This document shows, piece by piece, positions 27,208 to 36,551 of a stretch of 64,000 nucleotides of DNA. The first letter of the stretch is position 1. Each line of letters starts with the position of its first letter. Source of the DNA: JBOGXA01 sp050694175 (GTDB taxonomy: Bacteria; Actinomycetota; CADDZG01; WHSQ01); assembly GCA_050694175.1 (NCBI GenBank), contig JBOGXA010000021.1, positions 1 to 64,000 of the forward strand, given 5' to 3'. The notes under the pieces are model-generated. The model was not told where the DNA came from. It was given only the letters and a program-made list of their open reading frames with translations, and searched no databases. A program made the translations under genes and the position numbers.

Positions 27208-29580
27208 GTGGCGAGCATCAGGGAGCAGAGCCGGACGACCGAGGGCCGGGACGCGTCGCTCGAGATGGCGATGGCCCAGATCGAAAAGCAGCACGGCAAG
27301 GGCTCGATCATGCGGCTGGGCGACGACACCACCCGTCTCGGCATCGAGGCGATCCCCACCGGCTCGCTCGCGCTCGACCTGGCCCTGGGGGTGGGGGGCC
27401 TGCCGCGGGGCCGGATCGTGGAGCTTTACGGTCCGGAAGGTTCCGGAAAGACGTCATTGAGCCTCCACGTCGTGGCCGAGGCCCAGAAAGCCGGAGGCGT
27501 CGTCGCGTTCATCGACGCCGAGCACGCGCTCGATCCGACGTATGCGAAGGCCCTCGGCGTCGACATCGACAACCTGCTGTGCTCGCAACCGGACACCGGC
27601 GAGCAAGCCCTCGAGATCACCGACACGCTGGTGCGATCGGGGGCGCTCGACGTGATCGTGATCGACTCGGTCGCCGCACTGGTGCCGCGCGCCGAGATCG
27701 AGGGCGAGATGGGCGACACGCAGGTCGGCTTGCAGGCGCGCTTGATGTCCCAGGCGATGCGCAAGCTGACCGGAAGCGTGAGCCGCACGAAGACGATCCT
27801 GATCTTCATCAACCAGATTCGAGAAAAAATTGGTGTCACGTGGGGCAGCAATGAGACTACCCCCGGGGGCCGGGCCCTCAAGTTCTACTCGTCGGTCCGG
27901 CTCGACGTCCGTCGTATCGACTCGCTCAAGAACGGTGCGGAGATCGTCGGGTCACGCGTGCGGGTGAAGGTCGTCAAGAACAAGTGCATCGCCGCGGGAA
28001 CCCGAGTCTTCGACCCGACCACGGGGTTGACTCACCGAATCGAGGAGATCGTCGAGGGCGGCGTGGGCCATGCCGTCTGGGCCGCCGACAAAAAGGGCTG
28101 CCTCCATGTGCGGCCTATCTGCGATCGCATGTACCAAGGGGAACAGGATGTCATTCCGTTGGTGTTGCGTGGCGGCGCGACGCTGAAGGTCACTCCCGAT
28201 CATCTGATTCTTACGGATCGGGGATGGCAGGAAGCGAGCTCCTTGGTGATCGGGGATCGCGTTGCCCGTCCGCGACGAGCCGGAACGTTTGGCCTTGCCG
28301 GACCGGTTCCCCCGGATCATGCTCGAATGCTGGGCTACCTGATCGGCGACGGCTACGTCGGTGGTAAGACGCCGATCGCGTTCATTAACACCAGCGAGCA
28401 GCTCCAGGAAGATGCCTCCCGGATCGCGGAGTCTCTTGGGTGCGAATCGCACCGCAAGCTAGGCCATGAGCTGTATACGAGCTTCTCTCACAGGCGTGGA
28501 GAGAAGAACGGTGTGCTCGAGCTGGCGCGGTGGGCTGGTATCTGGGGACACCTCGCACCGGAGAAGCGCATACCACCTGCTTTCTTCGACGCCGATGTGT
28601 CTGCCGATGTTGTCGCCAATCTGCTGTTTGGGATTTGGGAGTCCGACGGTTTCATTAGTCGCGAGCAATCAGGTGGCATCCGCCTGGGGTTCACGACGAC
28701 CTCGGAGCAGCTTGCCTGGCAGATCCACTGGTTGCTACTCAGGTGGGGAATCACGTCGAGCATGATGAAGAAGAAACCGGGTGATCACCGAAGCTATATA
28801 GCCGGTCGTCCCGTAATCGGAAAGCTCCCCTGCTGGCAGGTCAGGGTCAGCGGCATCGACAACCTCGATCGTTTCGCACAGGCATTGCCGATGTGGGGGC
28901 CCAAGGGCCGCAAGCTGGTCAAGGAGCTCGGCGACGTGCGCAACAAGATACGTCGTGGCTCCCGAGCGGTGTATTTGCCGGCGTCGCTCACGGATCCGGT
29001 GTTGTCCTATCTCTGTAATCAAGGGGTCAGCGTGACGCTGGCCGCGAGCATTGTGGGGCTGCCCTCACATGCTAGGGGTGGCTGGAGAGCGGTACTCGGG
29101 GGCACGAGGCTCCGACGGGATCGCCTTGAGAAGCTTGCCGAAGGCCTTGACAGCGAGTTTCTGCGGGACGTTCTGGATGAAGAGGTGTATTACGACAGAA
29201 TTTTGGCCATCGGCGAACGACAAAGAGCAGCCACCTACGACATCGAGGTTGAGGAGCTGCACAATCTGGTGGCCGATGACGTCGTCGTGCACAACTGCGC
29301 CGCCCCCTTCCGAAAAGCCGAATTCGATATTCAATATGGCACCGGCATCTCGAAAGAGGGAAGCCTGCTCGACGTTGCTCTTGAGCACGACATCGTGCGC
29401 AAGTCGGGAGCGTGGTTCATCTACGGCGACGACCAGCTCGGCCAGGGCCGCGAGAACGCCAAAATGTTTCTCGCTGAGAACCCCGACATCGCAACCGAGA
29501 TAGAGCTCAAGATCAAGGAGAAGCTGGGGCTCCTCGGCACCGACGACAACGAAGTGGCGGAGGAGCCCGCGGAGAAATAG
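27208..29580 (+). CDS. recA: Recombinase RecA precursor containing an intein
   Basis: Strand-exchange ATPase and LexA co-protease. The 790-codon reading frame encodes a 353-residue RecA after removal of a 437-residue intein. Walker A GPEGSGKT is at residues 75-82. The first extein ends in RVKVVKNK and the second resumes CAAPFRKAEFDIQYG. GTG 27208 has GGGAGGAG 5 nt upstream, and an SOS box precedes it. The insertion point (after VKNK, at Cys) is the one used by the M. tuberculosis RecA intein. recX follows 10 nt downstream. Confidence 0.97.
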   Translation: MASIREQSRTTEGRDASLEMAMAQIEKQHGKGSIMRLGDDTTRLGIEAIPTGSLALDLALGVGGLPRGRIVELYGPEGSGKTSLSLHVVAEAQKAGGVVAFIDAEHALDPTYAKALGVDIDNLLCSQPDTGEQALEITDTLVRSGALDVIVIDSVAALVPRAEIEGEMGDTQVGLQARLMSQAMRKLTGSVSRTKTILIFINQIREKIGVTWGSNETTPGGRALKFYSSVRLDVRRIDSLKNGAEIVGSRVRVKVVKNKCIAAGTRVFDPTTGLTHRIEEIVEGGVGHAVWAADKKGCLHVRPICDRMYQGEQDVIPLVLRGGATLKVTPDHLILTDRGWQEASSLVIGDRVARPRRAGTFGLAGPVPPDHARMLGYLIGDGYVGGKTPIAFINTSEQLQEDASRIAESLGCESHRKLGHELYTSFSHRRGEKNGVLELARWAGIWGHLAPEKRIPPAFFDADVSADVVANLLFGIWESDGFISREQSGGIRLGFTTTSEQLAWQIHWLLLRWGITSSMMKKKPGDHRSYIAGRPVIGKLPCWQVRVSGIDNLDRFAQALPMWGPKGRKLVKELGDVRNKIRRGSRAVYLPASLTDPVLSYLCNQGVSVTLAASIVGLPSHARGGWRAVLGGTRLRRDRLEKLAEGLDSEFLRDVLDEEVYYDRILAIGERQRAATYDIEVEELHNLVADDVVVHNCAAPFRKAEFDIQYGTGISKEGSLLDVALEHDIVRKSGAWFIYGDDQLGQGRENAKMFLAENPDIATEIELKIKEKLGLLGTDDNEVAEEPAEK
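27985..29295 (+). other. RecA intein with DOD-type homing endonuclease (437 aa)
   Basis: Protein-splicing element inside recA. It begins with Cys (CIAAGTRVFDP), has the TxxH splicing motif in VTPDHLIL, and ends VVVHN before the +1 Cys of the extein, so the usual splicing residues are intact. Two LAGLIDADG/DOD motifs, GYLIGDGYV and FGIWESDGFI, both keep the acidic residue, so the endonuclease may be active. Its N- and C-terminal blocks closely resemble the M. tuberculosis RecA intein. Confidence 0.95.
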
Positions 29581-29590
29581 GGGGCCCGGG

Positions 29591-30109
29591 TTGGACGACG
29601 TCCTCGAGCGGTGGAGTGCAATTCTCGGCGACGAGGTCGATCCCGAGTACCGCGACGCCCTCGAGCTCGCGTGTTGTCTGCTGGCGCGCGGCCCCCGTAC
29701 GGAACACCAGGTGCAGCAGAAGTTGGCGGCCGCGGGCATCGACGAGGATGCCGGCCAGAGGGCTCTCGCTCGCTTGCGATCGTTGTGCCTGGTGGACGAT
29801 CTTGACTACGCCCGGCAGTGGATCGAGGAGCGCTCGAGGCGGATCGGACGCGGCGCCGAGGCCCTGATCGGCGAGCTGGGCGGCAAGGGCGTGGATCGGG
29901 ACGTCGCCGAGCGGGCGATGGCGGAAATGGGGTTCGACGAGGTGGCGGTGGCCCGCGTGTGGGCGGCGCGGCTGGTGCCGAAGGTGATGGATCGACCGCT
30001 TCCCGAGCAGGGGCTGCGGCTGCGCCTCATGCTGCTGCGCCGGGGCTTCTCAGAGGAGGCTGCGACCGAGGGGGCCCGGGCGGCGCTCCCTCCCGAGGGC
30101 TGGGACTAG
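29591..30109 (+). CDS. recX: Regulatory protein RecX
   Basis: 172 residues, all-helical three-repeat RecX fold (ALELACCLLARGPRTEHQVQQKL, then LVDDLDYARQWIEERS, then RLRLMLLRRGFSEEA). RecX binds RecA filaments and limits strand exchange. TTG start 10 nt after recA, so co-transcribed under the same SOS box. Confidence 0.93.
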   Translation: MDDVLERWSAILGDEVDPEYRDALELACCLLARGPRTEHQVQQKLAAAGIDEDAGQRALARLRSLCLVDDLDYARQWIEERSRRIGRGAEALIGELGGKGVDRDVAERAMAEMGFDEVAVARVWAARLVPKVMDRPLPEQGLRLRLMLLRRGFSEEAATEGARAALPPEGWD

Positions 30110-30439
30110 GGGAATCCGGAGCAAGCACCCGGGTCCTGCCCCCAGGAGCTGCTGGGTGGTGGCCCCCGATGCCCGCAGGGCTTACCATGGAAACCTGTAA
30201 CTAACGAACTAAACCAGTCCCAAACGGCACGAATGAACAAGCGAGCAGCTTTCTTGGCGATCGAAGCGACTTCCGGGTCCCGAGGCCTCACGGGCCTCAC
30301 CGGCTTACATCTGTATCAGCTCAGGAGGCTGAATACTCCGGTGCGGCTCGGATAGCCGCCCATTGCTCGCCGTTTTCGTGCTGGGCCCCGCCCGCAGCCG
30401 CACGCGCCGGGGTCCGGGACCGATTGAAAGGAGCGAGCG
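30110..30439. other. 330-bp intergenic region recX-rny
   Basis: No coding frame with support. Small hairpins are visible: TCAGC/GCTGA around 30318 and GCGGCT-CGGAT-AGCCGC (30343-30359). It presumably holds the rny promoter and leader; no riboswitch recognised. Confidence 0.4.
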
Positions 30440-31972
30440 ATGGAGATCGTCATTGGTCTCGTCATCGGTCTGCTCGCAGGCGTTGGTGTCGGCTACCTCG
30501 TTCGCAAAACGATGGCGGAAAGAGAAGTGGGTTCCGCCGAGTCGCGTGCGCGCACCCTCCTTCACGATGCCCAGAAGGAGGCCGAGGCAACCAAGCGAGA
30601 AGCTCTCGTCGAAGCCAAGGACGAGATCTTTCGCATGCGCAACGAGGCGGACGCCGAGATCAAGGCCCGGCGAGCCGAGATCGAAAAGCGCGAAGACCGG
30701 ATCGCCCAGCGGGAGAGCGTGTTGGACTCGAGGGCCGATTCTCTCGACCGCAAGGAGCAGACGATCGAGGGACGCGAGTCCGAGCTATCCCAGGCGAGGG
30801 ACGAGCTGGCCGGAACGCAGCAGCAAGTCCGTAGCGAGATCGAGCGCATCTCGGGAATGACTTCACAGGATGCCAAGCAGCTTCTCATCGACCAGATCGC
30901 CGAAGACGCGAAGCGGGACGCGATGGTCCTCGTGCGCGACATCGAGGCGCAGGCTCGGGAAGAGGCCGAGAAGCGAGCTCGCAAGCTCATCGCCATAGCG
31001 ATGCAGAGGGTGGCCTCCGAGCTCACCACCGAGTCGACGGTGACGACGATGACGCTGCCAAACGAAGACATGAAGGGCCGGATCATCGGCCGGGAGGGCC
31101 GGAACATCCGCGCTTTCGAGGCGACCACCGGGACCAACCTGATCATCGACGACACCCCCGAGGCCGTCGTGCTGTCGTGCTTCGATCCGATCCGCCGCGA
31201 GATGGCGCGCCTGACCCTCGAAAAGCTGATCGGCGACGGCCGCATCCAGCCGGCTCGCATCGAGGACATCCATGAGAAGTCGAAAGCGGACATCGAACGC
31301 GAGATCCGCGAGGCAGGGGAGTGGGCGGTGCTGGAGACCCGCATCACCGACCTCCATCCCGAGCTGGTGCGAGTCCTCGGCCGCCTGAAGTTCCGCACCT
31401 CATACGGGCAGAACGTACTCAAGCACGTTGTCGAGGCGTCGCACATCGCAGGAATGCTCGCTGCCGAGCTTGGCACCGACGTCCAGCTGGCCATGCGGTG
31501 CACGCTCTTGCACGACATCGGCAAGGCGGTGACGCACGAGGTCGAGGGGTCGCACGCGATCATCGGGGCCGAGATAGCTCGGCGACTCAAGGAGTCGCCC
31601 GAGGTGTGCCACGCAATCGAAGCGCACCACGGAGAGGTGGAGCAGCGCACGATCGAGGCGGTCATCACTCAGACCGCCGACGCGATCTCCGGCGCCCGCC
31701 CGGGGGCCCGCCGCGAGACGATCGAGACCTACATCAAGCGTCTCGAGCGCCTCGAGCAGATCGCAATGGAGTTCGAAGGCGTCGACAAGGTCTACGCGAT
31801 GCAGGCCGGCCGCGAGGTGCGCGTCATGGTGAAGCCGGACGCAATCGACGATCTCCAGGCCGAGGTCGTTGCCCGCGACATCGCCAAGAAGGTCGAAGAG
31901 GAGCTCCAGTACCCGGGCCAGATCCGCATCACGGTGATCCGCGAGCTGCGAGCATCCTCGTACGCGAAATAG
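30440..31972 (+). CDS. rny: Ribonuclease Y
   Basis: Membrane-bound endoribonuclease that starts mRNA decay. 510 residues: N-terminal TM helix (IVIGLVIGLLAGVGVGYLV), a long charged coiled coil to about residue 190, a KH domain with GRIIGREGRNIRAFE, then an HD domain with HDIGKA and the conserved EAHHGEVE. AAAGGAG lies 8 nt before the ATG. RNase Y is missing from mycobacteria and streptomycetes as far as I know, so its presence beside RNase J is a taxonomic hint. Confidence 0.96.
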   Translation: MEIVIGLVIGLLAGVGVGYLVRKTMAEREVGSAESRARTLLHDAQKEAEATKREALVEAKDEIFRMRNEADAEIKARRAEIEKREDRIAQRESVLDSRADSLDRKEQTIEGRESELSQARDELAGTQQQVRSEIERISGMTSQDAKQLLIDQIAEDAKRDAMVLVRDIEAQAREEAEKRARKLIAIAMQRVASELTTESTVTTMTLPNEDMKGRIIGREGRNIRAFEATTGTNLIIDDTPEAVVLSCFDPIRREMARLTLEKLIGDGRIQPARIEDIHEKSKADIEREIREAGEWAVLETRITDLHPELVRVLGRLKFRTSYGQNVLKHVVEASHIAGMLAAELGTDVQLAMRCTLLHDIGKAVTHEVEGSHAIIGAEIARRLKESPEVCHAIEAHHGEVEQRTIEAVITQTADAISGARPGARRETIETYIKRLERLEQIAMEFEGVDKVYAMQAGREVRVMVKPDAIDDLQAEVVARDIAKKVEEELQYPGQIRITVIRELRASSYAK

Positions 31973-31978
31973 ATCGAG

Positions 31979-32008
31979 AACGGCCCCCGGCGATCGCCGG
32001 GGGCCGTT
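31979..32008. terminator. Perfect 30-bp palindrome, bidirectional terminator after rny
   Basis: The two 15-nt arms are exactly complementary (CGGCCCCCGGCGA / TCGCCGGGGGCCG core) with A/T tracts at both ends (AA before, TTTG after). It lies 6 nt after rny and 4 nt before the end of the convergent gene. Confidence 0.9.
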
Positions 32009-32012
32009 TGTC

Positions 32013-33302
32013 TCACGACTTGACGTAGAACCTCGAGCGGTTGCGACCGTACTGGAACCTGGTCTCGAGGTTGCCGGCGGTATCTCGCGATCGCGCCCAC
32101 GCCTGGAAATGGCGGATGCCCGTCTTGCGCGTGGTCGGTTGCAGCCGTTGCTTGAGCGTGTAGAAGATGAGGCAGCGGTTGGGATCCGGGCACTGGTTCA
32201 AGGGCATCTTCAGCCACCGCTTCGCGCTGCACGCACCCGCCTTCCAGCGAGAACCGCCCCACCATTTGCACTTGCCGTTGCGGAACTTCTTCTGGAGCGC
32301 GAGCTGGACCTTCGCGCCGCACGTGTAGTCGAGGCCGGAGGCCTCGTCGCTTGGCGAGATGTGCACCTGCTTCGTGGCCACGTTCATGCGGCCGTAGCGC
32401 TTGCCGTGCTGGGGGATGTGGAACGCGGTGACGGGAGGAGTCGAATCGCCGGCAGGGCCGTCGTCGTCGAGGATGTCGACGGTTGTGGTCGTCGGCGCGA
32501 CGAGGGCAGGCCCGGACGAATCCGAGAGGGTGGCGGTGAACCTCTCGGTTGGCTCGCCCTGGCAGTTGTCCAGAAGCGTCACCGGAACGCGCTTTACTCG
32601 CTGTCCTGAGAGGAACTGCACGGTCTGATCGACCGCCTCATAGTCGGATCCATCAATGGCTGTTCCATCGGCGGTAGTCAATCGGACCGTCGCTTCCGCA
32701 GAGACCGGCCCGCCCTGGCGAACAACCATGAGCTCGATCAGACGGCGGTTCTCGAACTGCGAGTAGCTCGCCGCCGCAAAGGAGAAGCGGTCGGGGCCGT
32801 CGTCGTCGACGATCGTGACCGTCGCCTCACGGGGGAAGGACAGAACCATCCCTGCCGCTCCCTTGGGATTGCTGAGCGTGAACGTGAAGGTCTCGGCACC
32901 CTCCTCGATGGTGTCCCCGCACAGCCGAATCGAAACGTCTGCCGTGTCGGTGGGCTGGAGCGTCCTTGTGCCCGAGGCCCGCGCGTAGTCGACTCCGGCG
33001 GCACACGCGGCCTCCTCGTTTGCACCCCCCGGCACCTCCGAGGTTGCGTAATCGACCTGGCCCGGCTCCGTGCCGTGCTGCTCGCGCTGGATGGTGACCC
33101 CGTCGTAGATGCCATCGAACTCGGGCACCGCGTAGCCGCTCGTGGCCGGCTTCAGGTTGGGAGCGAACGTGGCGAGATAGATGATGTCGTGGCCACGCCC
33201 GTCCGATTCGACCTTTGATACGTCTTTCGCCGCGCCGGTCGTCGGCGCCACCATGACGGCCGCCACCATCACGGCGGCAATCACGCTCCTTGCCATAACC
33301 AT
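32013..33302 (-). CDS. Secreted protein with Calx-beta repeats
   Basis: 429 residues from ATG 33302, preceded by GGGGGAG. A signal peptide (SVIAAVMVAAVMVAPTTGAA) leads to a Ser/Asp-rich mature chain. Two Calx-beta modules each end in a VDDDGP/LDDDGP turn (about residues 60-165 and 168-275) and have the GAETFTFTLSN / PTERFTATLSD calcium-binding pattern. The C-terminal 150 residues are Cys/Trp/Lys-rich, of unknown fold. Probably a calcium-binding surface or adhesion protein. Confidence 0.82.
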   Translation of the reverse strand: MVMARSVIAAVMVAAVMVAPTTGAAKDVSKVESDGRGHDIIYLATFAPNLKPATSGYAVPEFDGIYDGVTIQREQHGTEPGQVDYATSEVPGGANEEAACAAGVDYARASGTRTLQPTDTADVSIRLCGDTIEEGAETFTFTLSNPKGAAGMVLSFPREATVTIVDDDGPDRFSFAAASYSQFENRRLIELMVVRQGGPVSAEATVRLTTADGTAIDGSDYEAVDQTVQFLSGQRVKRVPVTLLDNCQGEPTERFTATLSDSSGPALVAPTTTTVDILDDDGPAGDSTPPVTAFHIPQHGKRYGRMNVATKQVHISPSDEASGLDYTCGAKVQLALQKKFRNGKCKWWGGSRWKAGACSAKRWLKMPLNQCPDPNRCLIFYTLKQRLQPTTRKTGIRHFQAWARSRDTAGNLETRFQYGRNRSRFYVKS

Positions 33303-33361
33303 TGAACAACTCCCCCTCAGGATGATGTCGGCACGGGGTTCAAACCCCTCCTCGACTGGCA

Positions 33362-34780
33362 ATGCCCAATGCTACGCTGATTTTCGTGGCAACGGCCAAC
33401 CCCACCTATTACATCCGTACGTTCGGCTGCCAGATGAACGAACACGATTCCGAGCGCCTGGCGGGCATGCTCGAGGCCGAGGGCTACGGGGAGGTTGACC
33501 GTCCCGAAGACGCCGGCGTGGTCGTCTTCAACACCTGCTGCATCCGCGAGAACGCCGACCAGCGGCTTTACGGCAACCTCGGCCACATGAAGGCGCTCAA
33601 GGACACGAAAGACGACATGCGCATCGTGGTCGCCGGCTGCCTGGCCCAGAAGGACAAGGCCCTGATCCAGCAGAGGGCGCCGTACGTCGATGTCGTGCTC
33701 GGCACCCACAACCTCGCGAGCTTCCCCCGCCTTCTCAGGGAGTCGCGCACGGGCCCGGCGTTCGAGATCCTCGAACAGACCGAGGTCTTTCCCTCGGCGC
33801 TGCCCGCCCGGCGCAGCTCTCCGTGGCATGCGTGGGTGTCGATTTCGATCGGGTGCAACAACTCATGCACCTTCTGCATAGTCCCGGCCGTGCGGGGGGC
33901 TGAGGAGTCGCGCCGAACGGGCGACATCGTTTCCGAGGTCGACTCGCTCGTGGCAGACGGAGTGGTCGAGGTCACGCTTCTCGGCCAGAACGTCAACTCC
34001 TACGGTCGCGACCTCGACGGGACTCCGATGTTCGCGAAGCTCCTCCATGCGCTCGACGAGATCGAGGGCCTCGAGCGAGTTCGATTCACCAGCCCGCACC
34101 CGAAAGACTTCCGCGCCGATACGGTCGAGGCCATGGCGGAGTGCCGGACCGTGTGCGAGCACATCCACCTACCTTTGCAGTCCGGCTCGGATCGAGTTCT
34201 GAAACGAATGAAGCGCGCCTACTCGCGCCGCCGCTACCTCGAGAAGGTGGAGATGGTGCGCAGCGCGATCCCGGACGTCGCGATCTCGACCGACATCATT
34301 GTCGGGTTTCCCGGAGAGACCGAGGACGATTTCCAGCAGACGCTCGAAGTCGTCGCCGAGGCGCGCTACGACTCCTCTTACATGTTCCAGTACTCGCCGC
34401 GGCCGATGACCGCGGCCGCCGACTTCTCGGATCAGGTGCCCAAGGAAGTCGTGCAGGAGAGATTCGACCGCCTGGTCGAATTGCAACGGTCGCTGTCGTT
34501 CGAGGCGAACCGCAGGAGCATCGGGCGTACCGAGGAAGTGATCGTTGAGGGGTCTTCGAAGAAGGACGCGGGCAAGCTGACCGGCCGCACCCGCACCAAC
34601 AAGCTCGTTCACTTCGCGTCCGACGGCTCGCACGAGGGCACTTTCCGGACGGTGCGCATAACCGGCGCCGGCGCCCATCATCTCGAGGGGGAGCCTCTCG
34701 GTGATGCGGTGCGGGAGCCGCGTCCCGCACTTACGCTTCCGCTTCTGTCCGCTGGGAGCGGCTGCTCGTCTTGCGCGTAG
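33362..34780 (+). CDS. miaB: tRNA-2-methylthio-N6-dimethylallyladenosine synthase
   Basis: Radical-SAM methylthiotransferase acting on i6A37 made by MiaA. 472 residues. N-terminal cluster Cys in TFGCQMN, NTCCIREN and AGCLAQ; radical-SAM C165-x3-C169-x2-C172 (GCNNSCTFCIVP); TRAM domain near 380-445. The last 25 residues end in GCSSCA. ATG 33362 has no ribosome-binding site, and GTG 33386 is an alternative. The miaB - dioxygenase-like - miaA order matches mycobacteria. Confidence 0.95.
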   Translation: MPNATLIFVATANPTYYIRTFGCQMNEHDSERLAGMLEAEGYGEVDRPEDAGVVVFNTCCIRENADQRLYGNLGHMKALKDTKDDMRIVVAGCLAQKDKALIQQRAPYVDVVLGTHNLASFPRLLRESRTGPAFEILEQTEVFPSALPARRSSPWHAWVSISIGCNNSCTFCIVPAVRGAEESRRTGDIVSEVDSLVADGVVEVTLLGQNVNSYGRDLDGTPMFAKLLHALDEIEGLERVRFTSPHPKDFRADTVEAMAECRTVCEHIHLPLQSGSDRVLKRMKRAYSRRRYLEKVEMVRSAIPDVAISTDIIVGFPGETEDDFQQTLEVVAEARYDSSYMFQYSPRPMTAAADFSDQVPKEVVQERFDRLVELQRSLSFEANRRSIGRTEEVIVEGSSKKDAGKLTGRTRTNKLVHFASDGSHEGTFRTVRITGAGAHHLEGEPLGDAVREPRPALTLPLLSAGSGCSSCA

Positions 34781-34787
34781 GAATCAG

Positions 34788-35519
34788 ATGACGGCAGTAG
34801 CGGGAGGTGCGATCCTCCCGCACGCACCCCTCCTTGTGCCCGGTGTGGCCGGCGATGCTCTCGAACCGGAACTCCACCCGATCAGGTCCGCCGCACGCGC
34901 AATCGATTTCGATGGAGTCGACGCGATCGTCGTGCTTTCCCCCCACGGCGAGGCCTCCGGCGTCTATGCACAGAGCAAGGCCGACCTGTGCGCTTTTGGG
35001 GTGCCCGATTCTGCGATCGAATGGCGCACCGACGACGATCTGGTGCGGCGACTGGCGGCGGCGTGGGAGGTCGACGTCCTCGACGGGCCGGTCGATCACG
35101 GCGTCGCAGTGCCGGTCGCGCTGAGCAGACCGGCGGTGCCCGTGATCGGTGCCTGTCTGCCGGAAGGGACGGGAGTGAGCGAGTCGGCGATGCGATTCGC
35201 TCAGGCCCTGGGCCACTCGAGCGGCGAGGCGACGCTTGCGTTCGTGGCGAGCGTCAACACGTCGGCCGGTCTGACCCCCCGCGCTCCATTCACGGAGCTG
35301 CCCGGTGCGCGCGCAATCGAGGCGAGGCTGAGAACGGCGCTCGAGGACGATTCCGGCCGCGTGGACGGCGTGGTGACCGAGCTCGAGGCGGTCGGCCGAT
35401 CGTGCGGCGCCGGCCCGCTTGCCGTCTTTGGTGCCCTCTTCTCGGGACGTGCTGCAACTGTTGCCGCGCACGAGTGGCCGGTCGGCGTCGGCTACATGGT
35501 CGCCACAGTGGGCACTTGA
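34788..35519 (+). CDS. Class III extradiol dioxygenase-like protein (mycobacterial Rv2728c family)
   Basis: 243 residues from ATG 34788. The LigB/MEMO-like fold is suggested by AILPHAPLLVPGV near the N-terminus, VVLSPHGEA, and a distal FVASVNTS segment; some His expected for iron binding are present. It always sits between miaB and miaA in actinobacteria but has no assigned reaction. Its stop overlaps a TTG that probably starts miaA. Confidence 0.8.
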   Translation: MTAVAGGAILPHAPLLVPGVAGDALEPELHPIRSAARAIDFDGVDAIVVLSPHGEASGVYAQSKADLCAFGVPDSAIEWRTDDDLVRRLAAAWEVDVLDGPVDHGVAVPVALSRPAVPVIGACLPEGTGVSESAMRFAQALGHSSGEATLAFVASVNTSAGLTPRAPFTELPGARAIEARLRTALEDDSGRVDGVVTELEAVGRSCGAGPLAVFGALFSGRAATVAAHEWPVGVGYMVATVGT

Positions 35520-36436
35520 GAGCGGTGCCCGCGAAGGATCGCGTTGCGGCCCTCGTAGGTCCGACTGCGGTGGGAAAGACCGCCGTCGCCGCCGCCGTGG
35601 CTCGGGCCCTCGATGCCGAGATCGTGTCCATCGATTCCATGCAGGTCTATCGGGGGATGGACATCGGCACCGCAAAGCCTCCGCGCGCGCTTCTCGACGA
35701 CGTCACTCATCATCTGGTCGACGTGTTTCCCCCCGAGCGGGCTGTGAGCGTTGCCGAGTTCCAGGGGCTCGCGCGCGCCGCGATCCGTGAGGTGACCGCG
35801 CGCGGTCGTCTCCCGCTGCTCGTCGGCGGCTCCGGGCTCTATTTCCGCGCGGTCGTGGACGACCTGTCGTTCCCACCACATGCTCCGGACATCCGCAGTT
35901 CCCTCGAGGCCGAGGCCGACAACGTGGGGGCCGAAGCCCTGCACGCCCGCTTGACGCAACTCGATCCGGAGGCGGCGTCGAAGATCGAGCCGGGAAATGC
36001 GCGCCGCACGATCCGAGCTCTCGAGGTCATCACGACGACCGGCCGCCGGTTCTCCGAGAACGCGACGGCATGGGAGCGTTACGAGAGCATCTACGAGCTT
36101 GCAGTGGCCGGGCTGAGACGGCCGCGCGCCGAGCTCTACGAACGCGTGGCCGACCGCGTCGATGCCATGCTCGCGGCGGGTCTCGTCGTGGAGGTGATGA
36201 GGTTGCGCGAATCGCTCGGCCCCAGCGCGCGCCAGGCCCTCGGGTACAAGCAGGTGCTCGAGATGCACGGAGCGCCTCTGCCCGAGATCCGAGACGAGAT
36301 CGTCAAAGCCACCAAGCGCTTTGCCCGCCGCCAGGAGTCGTGGTTCGCGGCGGACCCCCGCATCGAATGGTTCGAGGCGGCCGCGCCGGTCGTCTCCCAC
36401 GAGCTGATCGCCTATTACTCGCAGCCCGGGAAGTAG
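35516..36436 (+). CDS. miaA: tRNA dimethylallyltransferase
   Basis: Adds the isopentenyl group to A37 of tRNAs reading UNN codons. 306 residues: P-loop GPTAVGKT, DSMQVYRGMDIGTAKP, HHLVDV and GGSGLYFRA are all family signatures, and QESWFAADPRIEW closes the C-terminus. TTG 35516 would overlap the previous stop (TTGA), as seen elsewhere in this genome; GTG 35525 is the alternative start. Confidence 0.94.
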   Translation: MRAVPAKDRVAALVGPTAVGKTAVAAAVARALDAEIVSIDSMQVYRGMDIGTAKPPRALLDDVTHHLVDVFPPERAVSVAEFQGLARAAIREVTARGRLPLLVGGSGLYFRAVVDDLSFPPHAPDIRSSLEAEADNVGAEALHARLTQLDPEAASKIEPGNARRTIRALEVITTTGRRFSENATAWERYESIYELAVAGLRRPRAELYERVADRVDAMLAAGLVVEVMRLRESLGPSARQALGYKQVLEMHGAPLPEIRDEIVKATKRFARRQESWFAADPRIEWFEAAAPVVSHELIAYYSQPGK

Positions 36437-36479
36437 TGCCGACTCCCCACGGCTCCGCCGGGAGCGGCAATCGCGCCAC

Positions 36480-36507
36480 GGCTCCGCCGAGGGGGGAATT
36501 GGGATTC
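36480..36507. repeat. Dispersed intergenic repeat, copy 2
   Basis: Same 28-bp unit as at 13766-13793 with one mismatch. A partial extra copy of its first part (CACGGCTCCGCCG) lies at 36449-36461. It is located between miaA and dapF. Confidence 0.7.
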
Positions 36508-36551
36508 ACTCCCTGCGGCGGCGGGGCAGTTCTCTCGGTTACCGTAAGAAC

